A DNA stretch of 64,000 bases from TH5896 sp049578985 (GCA_049578985.1 JBAUMZ010000176.1:1-64000); one strand, 5' to 3'; counted from the first letter of the stretch, positions 1 through 9,379 are shown. Numbers and translations are program-made. Notes: generated by a model not told the origin, from the sequence alone.

Positions 1-5
1 ACAAT

Positions 6-146
6 ATGATCGACAAGAATGATGAAGATTCACTTCCACATGCAGATTATCAAAAAGTATTGGATATCATATTTGGAAGATGGAAGAGCCAAATACTTTA
101 CACAGGTGTCAAGTTAGGTGTCTTCGAGAGGAAAATAGTATATTAG
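6..146 (+). pseudogene. N-terminal remnant of an acetylserotonin-type O-methyltransferase
   Basis: The frame beginning with ATG at 6 encodes 46 residues. Residues 23-41 read FGRWKSQILYTGVKLGVFE, which matches the dimerisation domain at the start of small-molecule O-methyltransferases (family pattern G-x-W-x-S-x-x-L-x-x-A-x-x-L-x-x-F). The intact gene at 53841-54965 has the corresponding GFWISKTLMSAVELEVF. The match ends at a TAG (144-146), and no SAM-binding part follows. Downstream sequence switches to a coiled-coil reading frame, so this looks like a recombination or deletion scar. The gene may also have been longer upstream, outside the window. Confidence 0.55.
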
Positions 147-553
147 AAGCTAAAATAAATTCATGGAAAGCTGAAATAAGCAACGTAGCCCGAATCTATC
201 AGCAACTCTCCGATATGAATATAAAATCAAGAAATAGAGAAGATGAGCTCCAAGCATCTATCAATGAATTGGAAGCCAGGAAGAAAGAATTACAGAAAAC
301 TACTACTGAATTAGAAGAGCACCTTTCAAAGCTTACTGGGAATAATACCGACAACACTAACCTGATCCCAGAGATCAAGCAAGAGGATCTTGTCTTAACA
401 AACGGTATATCAGCACCACAACCAGATATATCAATTAATTATAATCAGAACGAAAATGAAATACAGGCTCAAATTGAACCACCATTTGGGATAGTTTTTG
501 ATACTAAGAACATGTTTCACGGGTCGAGCTCTTTTCAAGACCCACAAGAATAA
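80..553 (+). CDS. Coiled-coil protein, probably the 3' part of a larger gene
   Basis: This frame starts at a weak codon inside the methyltransferase remnant and gives 157 residues. Residues 15-90 are a strongly heptad-like coiled coil rich in E, K, L, Q (for example LQASINELEARKKELQKTTT). The tail, residues 95-157, is N/Q/P-rich and acidic and probably disordered. Its general plan resembles the second half of the HTH/coiled-coil gene at 5173-6344. No enzymatic motif is visible. Because the N-terminal codons overlap another gene's remnant, I think the true N-terminus is lost. Function is unknown. Confidence 0.45.
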   Translation: MEEPNTLHRCQVRCLREENSILEAKINSWKAEISNVARIYQQLSDMNIKSRNREDELQASINELEARKKELQKTTTELEEHLSKLTGNNTDNTNLIPEIKQEDLVLTNGISAPQPDISINYNQNENEIQAQIEPPFGIVFDTKNMFHGSSSFQDPQE

Positions 554-810
554 GTGCACCTCAAACCTTCTTTTATAATGCTTATAGCTAACCTCACTAT
601 AATGTGTACAGGTTGGGACTATTTGGTCTACTCTTACTGGTAGTGATCATATGATCAAATATTTGCAAACTAACTAGCACTATATCGGAACTTTCAGTTC
701 ATTATAAGCAAGGAGACATTGCAAGGGCTAGTTATAGAAATATATCCACTGCTAATTCCAAGATAATCTAACCCAAGATAATCTCAAATCTGTCAACAAC
801 GTTGACTTTG

Positions 811-1017
811 TCACGAAGTACGCAATTCATTCATAAAACCGAAACCTAGTGAGTTTCTCTCACCCAGGCCACAATCCAGAGCGAATATCTGGACAGCTTC
901 ATTTATATCATGTGAGAAACCTAATTCCCATAGAGAACCTATAACAGTTACATCCGTATTATGCATATGTATTTTGGTTGATACTTGTTTTTTGAATTTA
1001 TACACATGTCTCTGCAC
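811..1017 (-). pseudogene. cas6: C-terminal fragment of a Cas6 CRISPR RNA endoribonuclease
   Basis: The 68-residue frame starts at GTG (1017), and an in-frame TGA lies two codons upstream. It ends with FALDCGLGERNSLGFGFMN, which is the glycine-rich C-terminal signature of Cas6 (G-h-G-x5-G-h-G) that contacts the crRNA repeat. The preceding VTVIGSLWELGF...INEAVQ also fits the last beta-alpha-beta of the second Cas6 ferredoxin fold. Full Cas6 is about 220-260 residues, so over two thirds is missing. Sequence just upstream on this strand is instead a plus-strand YVTN fragment (1032-1307). No repeat array or other cas gene is present in the window, so this is an orphan remnant. Confidence 0.65.
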
Positions 1018-1031
1018 GTCTCATCCTTATT

Positions 1032-1307
1032 ATAGATTCATCTATAGATTCGGTAATAAAGACTGTAGCTCTGCCATCTAGAACTATTGCAAATGGTATA
1101 GATTATAGTCCATTTAATTGCAATTTATACATTGGTGACTATTTATCTAACAAAGTATATGTTGTGAATACCCTGACAGATACTTTGATTGGTACTATTC
1201 AGGTGGGCAATAACGTATTTGATGTTGCATTCAATCCAAAAAGTCAACAGATAATCACAAGTGACTCTGGACAAGGTACTGTTTCTGTTATACAAACCAG
1301 TCAGTAA
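1032..1307 (+). pseudogene. YVTN beta-propeller fragment of a surface protein
   Basis: An open frame without ATG runs to TAA at 1305-1307. It encodes two propeller-blade-like repeats. Motifs are NLYIGDYLSNKVYVVNTLTD, then TLIGTIQVGNNVFDVAFNPK, then QIITSDSGQGTVSVIQTSQ. This is the pattern of YVTN/NHL-type repeats in archaeal S-layer-like secreted proteins. A complete protein would have a signal peptide and several more blades. Related scraps occur at 26705-26917 and 53503-53610. Confidence 0.5.
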
Positions 1308-1384
1308 TTACCAAGACCATCGTCTGAAGCCCATCACTACAAAAACTAGGTTTGTAAATACTCTTTACAGACCAGATACGATAC

Positions 1385-1849
1385 CTAGTTCTTCTTCTTG
1401 AGAGAGTTAATTTTAAACCCCAACTTCTTTGCCTTATCGAAACAATATTGCGCGTCGCTTCTATCTAATCTGAGGTGAGCCTGACCTTTGAAATACCATA
1501 CATTACTAAGATTCGAATCAATATTTAGAACATGATCATAGCAACACACAGCTTCACTATACACACACTCACTATATTCACCCAAATCATAATGTAACTT
1601 ACCTTTTCTTACCCAAACGTCCACATCTCTTGAGTTTATGTTTAGCAACCTCTGATAGGTATTCGTAGCTTCTCTATATTTTCTCAATTGAGCAAGAACT
1701 TCACCTTTTTTATACAATGCATAAGTGTCGTCTGGTTTAATCTCTAGTAACTTGTCAAGGCAGCTTATAGCCTCGTCGGATTTTCCCACACTTAACAGAG
1801 AGATACTTTTGAGAGCGAGAATATAACATTCCGTTAAATTCACATGCAA
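1385..1849 (-). CDS. Tetratricopeptide-repeat (TPR) protein
   Basis: The 154-residue product is made of about four TPR units. Each has the W/L-G-Y-A-F-A-P type spacing, for example GKSDEAISCLDKLLEIKPDD, RKYREATNTYQRLLNINSRD and a degenerate copy with YDHVLNIDSNLSNVWYFKG. TPR superhelices bind partner proteins, and no other domain is present. The start is TTG at 1849. The frame stays open upstream for about 30 codons (back to a TGA near 1940) without a standard start, and those codons look TPR-like, so the N-terminus may be truncated. It stands alone with no operon partner. The client protein cannot be told. Confidence 0.7.
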   Translation of the reverse strand: MHVNLTECYILALKSISLLSVGKSDEAISCLDKLLEIKPDDTYALYKKGEVLAQLRKYREATNTYQRLLNINSRDVDVWVRKGKLHYDLGEYSECVYSEAVCCYDHVLNIDSNLSNVWYFKGQAHLRLDRSDAQYCFDKAKKLGFKINSLKKKN

Positions 1850-2207
1850 TATGGCCTCGTCTCTAAGACCAGATATGATTAAGGAGAACGAGCGCTCCGC
1901 TGGTACTCTGACATAGTTTGAATGTTTGAATCTGCAGTCTCAACAATAACGCCTGAAAGCGTTTTCGCTAATCAAAAAAATTAGGCAGCATCCCAGTATA
2001 AATCCCTCTCTTCGGGGTCTACATAACTACCTGGGGCCGACATTACTAAATTAATTTCACCGGTAGAATATTTAGGCTTACTTTTATCAATGCAAGAAGT
2101 TTTCGATTCGTTTTTCGTTCAAATGAAGACGTAATAAGGGCATGAGAATACTAGGATTCAGTGTACGTCCTATCCTACCTATGTGCGTACGCGCAATACC
2201 TAGGTAA
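1850..2207. other. Intergenic stretch
   Basis: Apart from the possible upstream extension of the TPR frame (to about 1942), I see no gene, structured RNA or repeat here. Confidence 0.4.
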
Positions 2208-2363
2208 GGTTATGATGCCGGATTTGATGCTTGTTCTGGTAATAGCGGAGGTAGTAATAATGGTAATGGCGGAGACGAACGTGATGAAGTACCACTAGCT
2301 CTGGTTATGAATTTGCAGTGCGCATATCCGACTAGCCATTTGGTAGTTCCTCTGTTAGGATAA
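2208..2363 (+). pseudogene. Fragment of a Gly/Asn-rich secreted-type protein
   Basis: Immediately after an in-frame TAA the frame reads GYDAGFDACSGNSGGSNNGN, then an acidic stretch, and stops at TAA 2361-2363 (51 residues). Proteins with a G-Y-D-x-G-F-x-A-C motif followed by a Gly/Asn run are, to my recollection, common small secreted proteins in Nitrososphaeraceae. The signal peptide and N-terminal half are absent, so this is a broken copy. Function is unknown. Confidence 0.35.
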
Positions 2364-2378
2364 CTATAGAAATAGCGA

Positions 2379-2579
2379 ATGGTTATCGTGATAGTTCGAG
2401 TGCAAGCACCTCAGTTTCAGGAACACCTTCAGGGAGCTCTTCTCGATGGAACATGGCTAATGCTTAAACCTCTGCATGTGGGTGATCATAAAATTGAAAT
2501 TCATATTGTCCAAATTATTCCAGGACGTGAGGAAGAGAACCTGTTCATAAATGTAACATACAACTTGCATGTGATCTAA
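2379..2579 (+). pseudogene. C-terminal tail of a thaumarchaeal secreted-protein family
   Basis: The frame ends with GTWLMLKPLHVGDHKIEIHI followed by an acidic strand and VTYNLHVI. A 'W-x-x-L-K-P-L-x-x-G-x-H' turn followed by a final beta-strand ending in VTYxLxV is the C-terminus of a secreted family that also occurs, with signal peptide and W-rich N-terminus, as the broken gene at 44039-44686. The first 23 or so codons here do not fit the family and are probably out-of-frame sequence. This is a decayed copy. Confidence 0.4.
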
Positions 2580-2620
2580 GGCGTTAATGTCATAAATCTT
2601 AGGCCTTCTTTAGTACTTTC

Positions 2621-2640
2621 TAGTCCATAGTTATGGACTA
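2621..2640. repeat. 20-bp near-perfect palindrome
   Basis: TAGTCCATA, a 2-base spacer GT, then TATGGACTA form 9-base inverted arms. A further TATGGACT half-site follows at about 2644-2651. The element lies about 50 bases before the ATG at 2692 and could be an operator or part of a promoter region; no function is shown. Confidence 0.6.
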
Positions 2641-2691
2641 ATGTATGGACTTGCCAAAGAGGTAAATTACCTTTTTATCAAGTAATAGAAT

Positions 2692-2907
2692 ATGGGCACG
2701 AATGAAACGCAAACAAGAACACGGAGTTACTATGATCAAGTCCAACTTCTAATCCAACAATCGGAAAATCAAGCTGCTTGGACTAGTATATTATCTAACC
2801 TGTTTCACATGGACAATCCTTTTCCCAACGAACAACTGTTCAATGAACAATGTCAAGTTTACTATGGTAATATCAGATGGAAAATGTCGCATGGACTATT
2901 TCATTAG
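2692..2907 (+). CDS. Hypothetical protein, first frame of a possible two-frame gene
   Basis: ATG start; the 71-residue product is mostly helical, with a polar N-terminus and the motif YYDQVQLLIQQSENQAAWTS. I recognise no family. The next frame (2877-3128) overlaps it by 31 bases and continues with similar composition, so a frameshift near 2880-2907 may have split one gene of about 140 codons. A palindrome sits about 50 bases upstream. Confidence 0.35.
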   Translation: MGTNETQTRTRSYYDQVQLLIQQSENQAAWTSILSNLFHMDNPFPNEQLFNEQCQVYYGNIRWKMSHGLFH

Positions 2908-3128
2908 TATTGATGTCGTGGGTATTGCGTAACTTCCAGAGGAAAATGGAAGACGGACATTGCCATAACACGATCCACCCACATGGTGAGACACTGCCAA
3001 GAAATTGCGATATAGGACGGCAATTCCATAGAGAAATGTTAAAAGGGATTTTGCAGTCATATAGAGACATTGTAGCTTTATTTGACACTCCACAGACACC
3101 TACTACAACACCGAACACTGTCAATTGA
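2877..3128 (+). CDS. Hypothetical protein, second frame
   Basis: The frame from ATG at 2877 encodes 83 residues. The middle contains H/C residues (MEDGHCHNTIHPHGETLPRN) and the end is TP-rich (residues 70-83). The part from about residue 37 onward (RNCDIGRQFHREMLKGILQS) looks like a genuine amphipathic helix. It may be the C-terminal half of the gene starting at 2692. No known family is recognised, and the opposite-strand frames here look like shadows. Confidence 0.3.
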   Translation: MENVAWTISLVLMSWVLRNFQRKMEDGHCHNTIHPHGETLPRNCDIGRQFHREMLKGILQSYRDIVALFDTPQTPTTTPNTVN

Positions 3129-3365
3129 ACAAGATAAATCTAAATTAGTTCGTTACTAGTTAGAGCGACAGGGTGCCAATACGCAAAAGTGTTTAAATAT
3201 CACTAGCGATATCCATAAAATGGAAAAGGAATATTGTTATAATGATATTTAAAGTGATACTAATAGCTGCAAAACCTACTAGCATTGCAGAATTGCCACC
3301 ATGATATTTATTTGACTCACCTTTTGGTAGCTTTTTTACTTTTGTCAATCTCTTGTATCATAAAG

Positions 3366-5069
3366 TCAAACATAACATAATGGTAAACTAAATCCAAATG
3401 TAGCACCACTAGGATTTTCGTTCGCATTTCTGTCAGAATTATTTACGGCCCATATCTTTCCACCATGAGCCTCTATTATTCCCTTGGATATATATAGTCC
3501 GAGACCAGTTCCCTTATCAGATTTAGTAGCAAATTTGGTGAATAATTTAGGTAGTATTTCAGAATCTATCCCTTTCCCAGTATCCTCTACGCTTACTATC
3601 GCGCGTTTGTGTTTTTTATCAATATTGGTACTGATGGTTATTCTGCCCGTTTCTGTAAATTTAATTGCGTTATCTATCAAATTACATACAACTTGTTTTA
3701 TTCTATTTTGATCAGCTATTACCTTATCAGTAGATTCAAGTACATTTGAGCTAGAGAATGAAATAATTATATTCCTATTTGAATCTGCATATTCTCCAAC
3801 GATCTCTTCTATAGCCTCTGAAAGAACAAACTTTTCCTTATTCAGTTTCAGTGTCTTCCCATCAATTTTAGTGACATCAAGAATATCTTCAGCAAGACGC
3901 TGCAGCCTTCTTGCATTCCGAGCAATAATAGCAATCATTTCTTTTTGTTGATCCGTCATCTTGAACTCTGTGCTGCCACTGTTTGATGAAATATCTGAAT
4001 GTAGAAGAATATCTGATAAACCCAGTATAGGTTGAATAGGATTGCGCAGTTCATGAGCCGCAACATTGATGAACTCTTCTTGTGCCATACTACGATTCAA
4101 AAGCTCTTCACGTAATTCAGTTTGTTTCCATAGTGTATCAAATATCGAGACATATGACAATACAGTTGATTTGCTATTAGAATACGCAGCTACTCCCATT
4201 GCTTGCTCTGAATCCTCTTCATTATCATCCCTTAATTCTATCACAAGCGAGTACTTTCTATCTATGATCAGAATGGTCATCCTGGTCTGCATTGCTGGTT
4301 CAATTTTTCGTACTTGTATACCATTGATATGTTCTAACCTTTGAATTATGTCTGCTATTTTATCCTCCACTGGTACAAGGATTTTGATTTGAATTTTGTA
4401 TTTGATTGCATTTTCAACAAGTAAGTCTATTCTACCCGATCTTTCTTGACGAAGAAAGGCATTTGCTGTATGAAAAACCATGAGAATCTCCTCCCTAGCT
4501 GATGTAACAAGTTTGTATGCTGTTTCAATTACCTCATTCGGATCTCTTATAGTCTGAAGTACTTCTGCTCGTATTCCTCTCTCCAATTCTTTGATCCTAA
4601 GGTGTGCAGGTATTGCCTGACGCTAAAGATTCTCAAAAGTGAAGAGATGTATTTCTACCATACCTTTCTGAGTGCAAAAAATGGCGTCTTTGACAGGTTC
4701 GCTTGGCTTATCTACAAAAATTGTAAAAATCTCTCTATCATCAAAAATGCTGAAGTTACCCTTGACACCACTCATATGACGTATTTCGAGATGCTTTAAC
4801 TCATCAAGCATTTCTTTACAATACTTGAGATTTTCTTTTCTTATGTCAGTAAGAAATCTGACCTTGATTCCTCTGTTGTCTAATTTCAAGTTCGCTGTCC
4901 AAATTGGTGTTGTCTTCTTGATCGTTATTGGACCTAGATAATCATCACAAACAACTATATTTTTTCTTACGAATGTATAGCGTGAAATTATGAAATTGAC
5001 GATATTTTCAGCTCCTTTCAAGATCCATATTTTTTGATCTAAATTATGGGAGCTGAATTCTGGATTCAT
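3366..5069 (-). pseudogene. HisKA sensor histidine kinase interrupted by one in-frame TAG
   Basis: One reading frame runs from ATG at 5069 to the stop at 3366 with a single TAG at 4623-4625, after 148 codons. Before the stop lies an N-terminal sensor region (VRFLTDIRKENLKYCKEMLD). After it come a PLD/TrmB-like segment (AREEILMVFHTANAF), then HisKA with the phosphoacceptor in VAAHELRNPIQP, the N box (QVVCNLIDNAIKFTE), and ATP-lid motifs VEDTGKGID and GTGLGLYISKG. The paralogue at 16569-18293 aligns through the break: its FDTLW-STATPAEQKIKEL matches FENL-stop-RQAIPAHLRIKEL, so TAG stands exactly where Trp (TGG) is expected. The 3' part could be made alone from TTG at 4586. No response regulator is adjacent. 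Either a fresh nonsense mutation or readthrough. Confidence 0.8.
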
Positions 5070-5172
5070 GTTAGCAATTCATTGGTTAGTAGCCATAAAA
5101 ATAAAGTTTCCTAGCTTTGTTTTCAGATAGTCATAGTATCGACAAACTGGAAACCCAATATAAGGATAGTGG

Positions 5173-6344
5173 CTACTGAGTTCTCTCTCAATATTGGTCA
5201 TAGACCTATATCATAATCAAAAAAAGACGTTCAGAGAAATACAGAAAATCGTCAGAAAATCTCCTCGTGATATCCGAGCTATCCTAGATACGGTAGAACC
5301 AGAACGGGCTTCACTTACCGAATCTTCACGGGCTTATAAGATGTGTATGGATGGTTATAATCCCGCTCATATTGCGATTACTTTAGGCCTAAGAGAGAAA
5401 GAAGTAAGTGATTACTACAGAGAATACTGGAACCTTAACGGATTGTATCAATTAAATCAGATGTATGAAGAATTAGGAAATGATATCTGGTCTATCTCTG
5501 AATTAAATAGAAGGATGAAGGCAGAAGGTCTGAGTTCACAACAGGTCAGTAGGATTCTTAAGGAGAATATAACACTGGAACGTCAAAAAAATTAGATTTG
5601 GAAGGTGAACAAGCAAGACTAGAAGTTAGTAATAAGCAAGCAGCAGAAACTTTTCAGCAATTCACTGACCTAAAACAAAAAGATTGTAAGACAATAGAAG
5701 AGAATGAATATATCATAAGCCAACAAAAAAGAGAGATTGAAAATCTAAGTATACAAAAGGTAAGATTGGAGAATAATATCGCTTCTATTCAGCATGATGA
5801 CGAAACTTGTATCAAGGTTAAGCAGGAAGTTAAGCAAGTAATGGAAAGTATTATCCCAAATCCTAGAAAGCTGCTGAAATTAGCTCTTGCTTCTCTATTC
5901 GAATCGTCAAGAAACAACCCTGGAAAATTCCAGGCTTTGTACTACAACGTGTCTTCTCCCAGTACAACAAATATTATCACAGTCACATGTTAGTCAAAAT
6001 CCAATCAGGAATGGATATAGTGAAAATGAGGATGAGAAATTACTCTTAGACGATGCTGAACAGGCGTATAATAGTATGATGGACGCCATCGTAAATCGTT
6101 GCCAAATGATACTGAGTCATTATCTCCTGTATTGCCGTTACCTGTCATACAAGATGATCTGTATTCGGTAGCAGGAAATGATGTAATTCTGGATAGCGGA
6201 AAATTGTCCCATGTTAATTTTGTGTATAATGACATTACCTTACAAGTATTTCCTACTTTCAAAATCCCAAATAACCGAAGTAACAGAACAGACACACCAC
6301 CAATGGATGACGAACCAGATATCTCAGGTCTCTTACAAGATTAA
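5173..6344 (+). pseudogene. HTH plus coiled-coil protein gene broken by three frameshifts
   Basis: Four successive frames together make one protein. First, 5194-5595 encodes a HTH-like half (MVIDLYHNQKKTFREIQKIV, RKSPRDIRAIL). Second, 5598-5993 is a long coiled coil (for example KREIENLSIQKVRLENNIAS) ending with NPRKLLKLALASLFESSR. Third, from about 5960 in another frame, it continues ILSQSHVSQNPIRNGYSENE. Fourth, from about 6099, it continues MPNDTESLSPVLPLPVIQDD to the stop at 6344. The first shift is at a run of seven A (5585-5591). The architecture is an abundant paralogous family in Nitrososphaeraceae with unknown role; the HTH suggests DNA binding. The usual N-terminal Met is also missing. 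Confidence 0.65.
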
Positions 6345-6768
6345 CATGAGCAAGATAGATATCCATTGCCATACTTCCTAAACTCTTGTCCTTCACCATT
6401 CACTCACTAGTTTAGTTTCACTCACCATTCACTCACAATCTAGGTATGGACATAGATAAGGTCAATGCAACTATTATAAGTTGAATTATCTACTCATTCC
6501 AGCGATTGCGTCACCTTGGTCTGTCCACTTTCACAGATCTCTTCTGTATTTCCTTCTACAGAATACATCTAGAAATTATTTAGCACAATATGGGTATTCA
6601 GGCTTCACAAAACCATCTGAATACATTCACGCGGACTGCAGCCACAGTCAAAGCATCTTATCATATTCATAAGAATATGATGTATGAGGGCTTAATACAT
6701 GTGACACTAATCCCACTGGCACCATTGCGAAGCCGAGGAAGAATCGCTACGCAGCCATTATAATATTC
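6345..6768. other. Intergenic stretch with a 14-bp direct repeat and a tiny hydrolase-like start
   Basis: ATG at 6347 begins MSKIDIHCHTS then stops; D-I-H-C-H-T resembles the first strand of PHP or amidohydrolase enzymes, so it may be a scrap. CACCATTCACTCAC occurs twice, at 6394-6407 and 6423-6436. The 63-codon frame at 6481-6672 has no recognisable features and I do not call it. Confidence 0.3.
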
Positions 6769-8175
6769 CTAGCTTCTGTTGGTAAGACCACTATTTCTAG
6801 TTTCTCGCATAACCAGAAGGACAAAAATTCCAGACCCCAAAGCTATCCATGCGACCGTCTGAATAGCGATGTTTAAATTAAAAGCATCTGCTATAAAACC
6901 TATGCCAACAGCACCAAATACGAAACCCAAATCTCTCCAAAATCTGTAAACACCCAGTGAGGTAGCCCTCCACTGAGGATTGGCAATATCACTAATTGCC
7001 GCAAGCAAAGTAGGATATACAAGAGCTGTTCCAACACCTAAAAGGGACATCCCAATTATGAGTCCAAAGTAGGAACCTGCAGAAAATAATATTATCCAAA
7101 TCCCAACTGCTTGAATAATCATCCCGGGGTAAATGAGTCTCTTCCTACCCACACTGTCACTAAGGGGTCCGGTTGCTAGTTGTAAGAATCCCCATACCCC
7201 CGGATGAAGTGCCTTTAGAAATGCTGTATCGCTTACATTTATTCCATATGACACAAAGTAGAGTGTAAATAAACCCCATGTTACACCAAAGACCAAGTTA
7301 TTAACTAGTCCTGCTTGACTAGCAGCTAATAAAGAACGATTCCTCCAAGACGTTTCGAAAAATACCTGTCTAAAACTTGGGTTATTTTCGGTTATCGAGA
7401 TATCGTTTCTTAATGCATCAGTTATTTCCCTCGTCGATTTTTCACTTGGTTCTAAAGATACATATCCTTCTTCTTGGCTTCTCAGTTGTTCCCTTTTTAG
7501 TTTCTCTCTCCTTTCTTGCTGTAGTTCTAATTCAGTGAATCTCGAAGTGTCTCTGACTAGGACCGTAGAAATTATGAAACCTAACAATGAAAAAGCAATT
7601 CCCAGATAGAATGGGTATGGTTTCAAACCATACACGGCTGCGATGTAACCCGTCACAAAACCTATTAAGGCAACAGCTATGTAGCCGGCAAATTCATTGA
7701 GTCCTAGAGCTAATCCTCTTTTCTCTTTTCCGACCAAATCGATTTTCATGTTTACGGTCATCGACCACGCCAGACCTTGATTTACTCCCAACATTACATT
7801 CGCAACCAAGATCCAGTCCCAACTAGGCGCAGCGAGTAGAATAAGAGGGACAGGTATACCAAATAGCCAGCCTAAGACTAAGACCTTTTTCCTGTTCCAC
7901 CTATCGGATAGATTACCAGCAAAGAGATTGAGAATAGCCTTGACTATTCCAAAACTAGCAATAAAAGATAGAACTAGGACATTGGACTCTAAACCAAATT
8001 CCTCTTTTCCTAATAGGGGAACGACTGTTTGTTCTAAACCGATCATAGCACCCACGAAGGCATTTACTAGTATTAAGAGCAAAAACTGATTGATGTTAGG
8101 TTTAAGACCTAGCCTTATCTGCGGCTTAACATATTCCGCTTTATCTTTATTCTTATTTTCACCCGTATCAGCCAA
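6769..8175 (-). CDS. Major facilitator superfamily (MFS) transporter
   Basis: This 468-residue protein has 12 predicted membrane helices in two halves. The MFS motif A between TM2 and TM3 is NLSDRWNRKKVLVLG, and its weaker counterpart in the second half is GPLSDSVGRKRLIYPG. The two halves are joined by a long charged cytoplasmic loop (residues about 205-275, containing LQQERREKLKREQLRSQEE). The N-terminus is charged and cytoplasmic. MFS proteins of this type are proton-coupled exporters or uptake permeases for small molecules; the substrate cannot be told. The gene is monocistronic, with about 1.2 kb of gene-poor DNA upstream. The ATG at 8175 follows a Shine-Dalgarno-poor leader. Confidence 0.9.
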   Translation of the reverse strand: MADTGENKNKDKAEYVKPQIRLGLKPNINQFLLLILVNAFVGAMIGLEQTVVPLLGKEEFGLESNVLVLSFIASFGIVKAILNLFAGNLSDRWNRKKVLVLGWLFGIPVPLILLAAPSWDWILVANVMLGVNQGLAWSMTVNMKIDLVGKEKRGLALGLNEFAGYIAVALIGFVTGYIAAVYGLKPYPFYLGIAFSLLGFIISTVLVRDTSRFTELELQQERREKLKREQLRSQEEGYVSLEPSEKSTREITDALRNDISITENNPSFRQVFFETSWRNRSLLAASQAGLVNNLVFGVTWGLFTLYFVSYGINVSDTAFLKALHPGVWGFLQLATGPLSDSVGRKRLIYPGMIIQAVGIWIILFSAGSYFGLIIGMSLLGVGTALVYPTLLAAISDIANPQWRATSLGVYRFWRDLGFVFGAVGIGFIADAFNLNIAIQTVAWIALGSGIFVLLVMRETRNSGLTNRS

Positions 8176-8800
8176 TACCCGAGTTAAACCGAGGGTGTAT
8201 CATGGCGATTTTTTCTATTTATTATTATCTAGGATCATGCTTTACCTTGTAGGCAGAACCAGGAAGGCATCCCATAGTTAGAGGATGAATAAAGTAGTCA
8301 TGCGAATGCGCTCCGGAAGAATGTAAGAGTGCCCGCTATGGGAACTATAGATATTGAGAATGCTGTCGGTAGGATATTGTCAAGGTTTTGATAATTTCCA
8401 GAAATATTTTGTCGATCAGTGCTTTTGTTCAAGGCACGCATCGGAGATTAAAAATACTGCTGATTTAGTAAGTGAGCTGTAGTAGTATAGATATCCTATA
8501 TGTATGGTCAGAGTATTAAAGACCTAAACTTAATGGATGCCCCGAGATTGCCTAGAAATTAACGACGACATAAATTGAGCATGGTGTCATGCGAATCATC
8601 ACAATAAGAGACGATGGTTAGGAGGATTAAGGAAGTCAGCCAGTTTGCATCACGGTCGAACGAAAACTTGGAAAGCCAGCATTAAGATGATGGCTAGAAT
8701 GATAGCTAACTGGACCTACATAAACTAGCCATCACTAAACAAATTCATATACCTACTCTGTAATTCCTCAATCTATTTTTGCAGGCTGATTATATAACCA
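8176..8800. other. Intergenic stretch
   Basis: I see no supported gene, RNA or repeat here; the short frame antisense to the MFS start is a shadow. Confidence 0.4.
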
Positions 8801-8923
8801 ATGAGATTCCAATTATTCGATGATGCTGATATGGCGAATGAGTTCAATATCTTGCTCAAATTTCTTATCGCACAAATAAACGGTATATTAACTGTTCCTA
8901 GGGAAAGAATGGCTAGTGCATAA
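8801..8923 (+). CDS. Possible 40-residue protein
   Basis: ATG at 8801 opens a 40-codon frame with FQLFDDADMANEFNILLKFL and INGILTVPRERMASA, a helical, well-balanced composition. A TATA-like sequence (ATTATATAA, about 8789-8797) lies just upstream, too close for a classical leaderless promoter. It could be an intact small protein or a fragment. No family is recognised. Confidence 0.3.
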   Translation: MRFQLFDDADMANEFNILLKFLIAQINGILTVPRERMASA

Positions 8924-8990
8924 CCGCAAAAAGGATAAATCTACGATCTTATGATAGATTTGTTGTAACTATAGCTCAACTGCTCGTCTG

Positions 8991-9191
8991 ATGGATCAAC
9001 TAAGAATGTTGCCTCATATCAGACAAGAGAATCCATATGCTAGAACGAACTTGACTTTATCAGATTGCTTTCACGTAGATAGTTCGTCAAAGGTCAAAGA
9101 TATCTATTCTACCTGTCATGTTAATTTCGAAAATCAACATATTGTATCGGATCTCGAATTTGTTTTTATATTGGACCCCATCTTGCGATAG
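8991..9191 (+). CDS. Hypothetical 66-residue protein
   Basis: ATG start after an AT-rich stretch. The product is soluble, with no signal peptide or clear motif; it contains two Cys (LTLSDCFHVDSS and IYSTCHVNF). It is the only frame of note between 8924 and 9379. I do not recognise a family, and it may be chance or a fragment. Confidence 0.25.
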   Translation: MDQLRMLPHIRQENPYARTNLTLSDCFHVDSSSKVKDIYSTCHVNFENQHIVSDLEFVFILDPILR

Positions 9192-9379
9192 TTTAAATCA
9201 TAACTATGTTTGAGGTCGACAATCTCCATACCTTAACTGAGTTTACTAAGAGTCAGTGAAGTGTCGCCCAGGTATGTTTTGCACTTTCTACGTTACATAT
9301 ACAGTCAACTGACCTAACTCTCCGTTTGATAGTTCGAATGTTTAAGGCTGGTTATTCAATACCAAAATTGGAGAGATCC

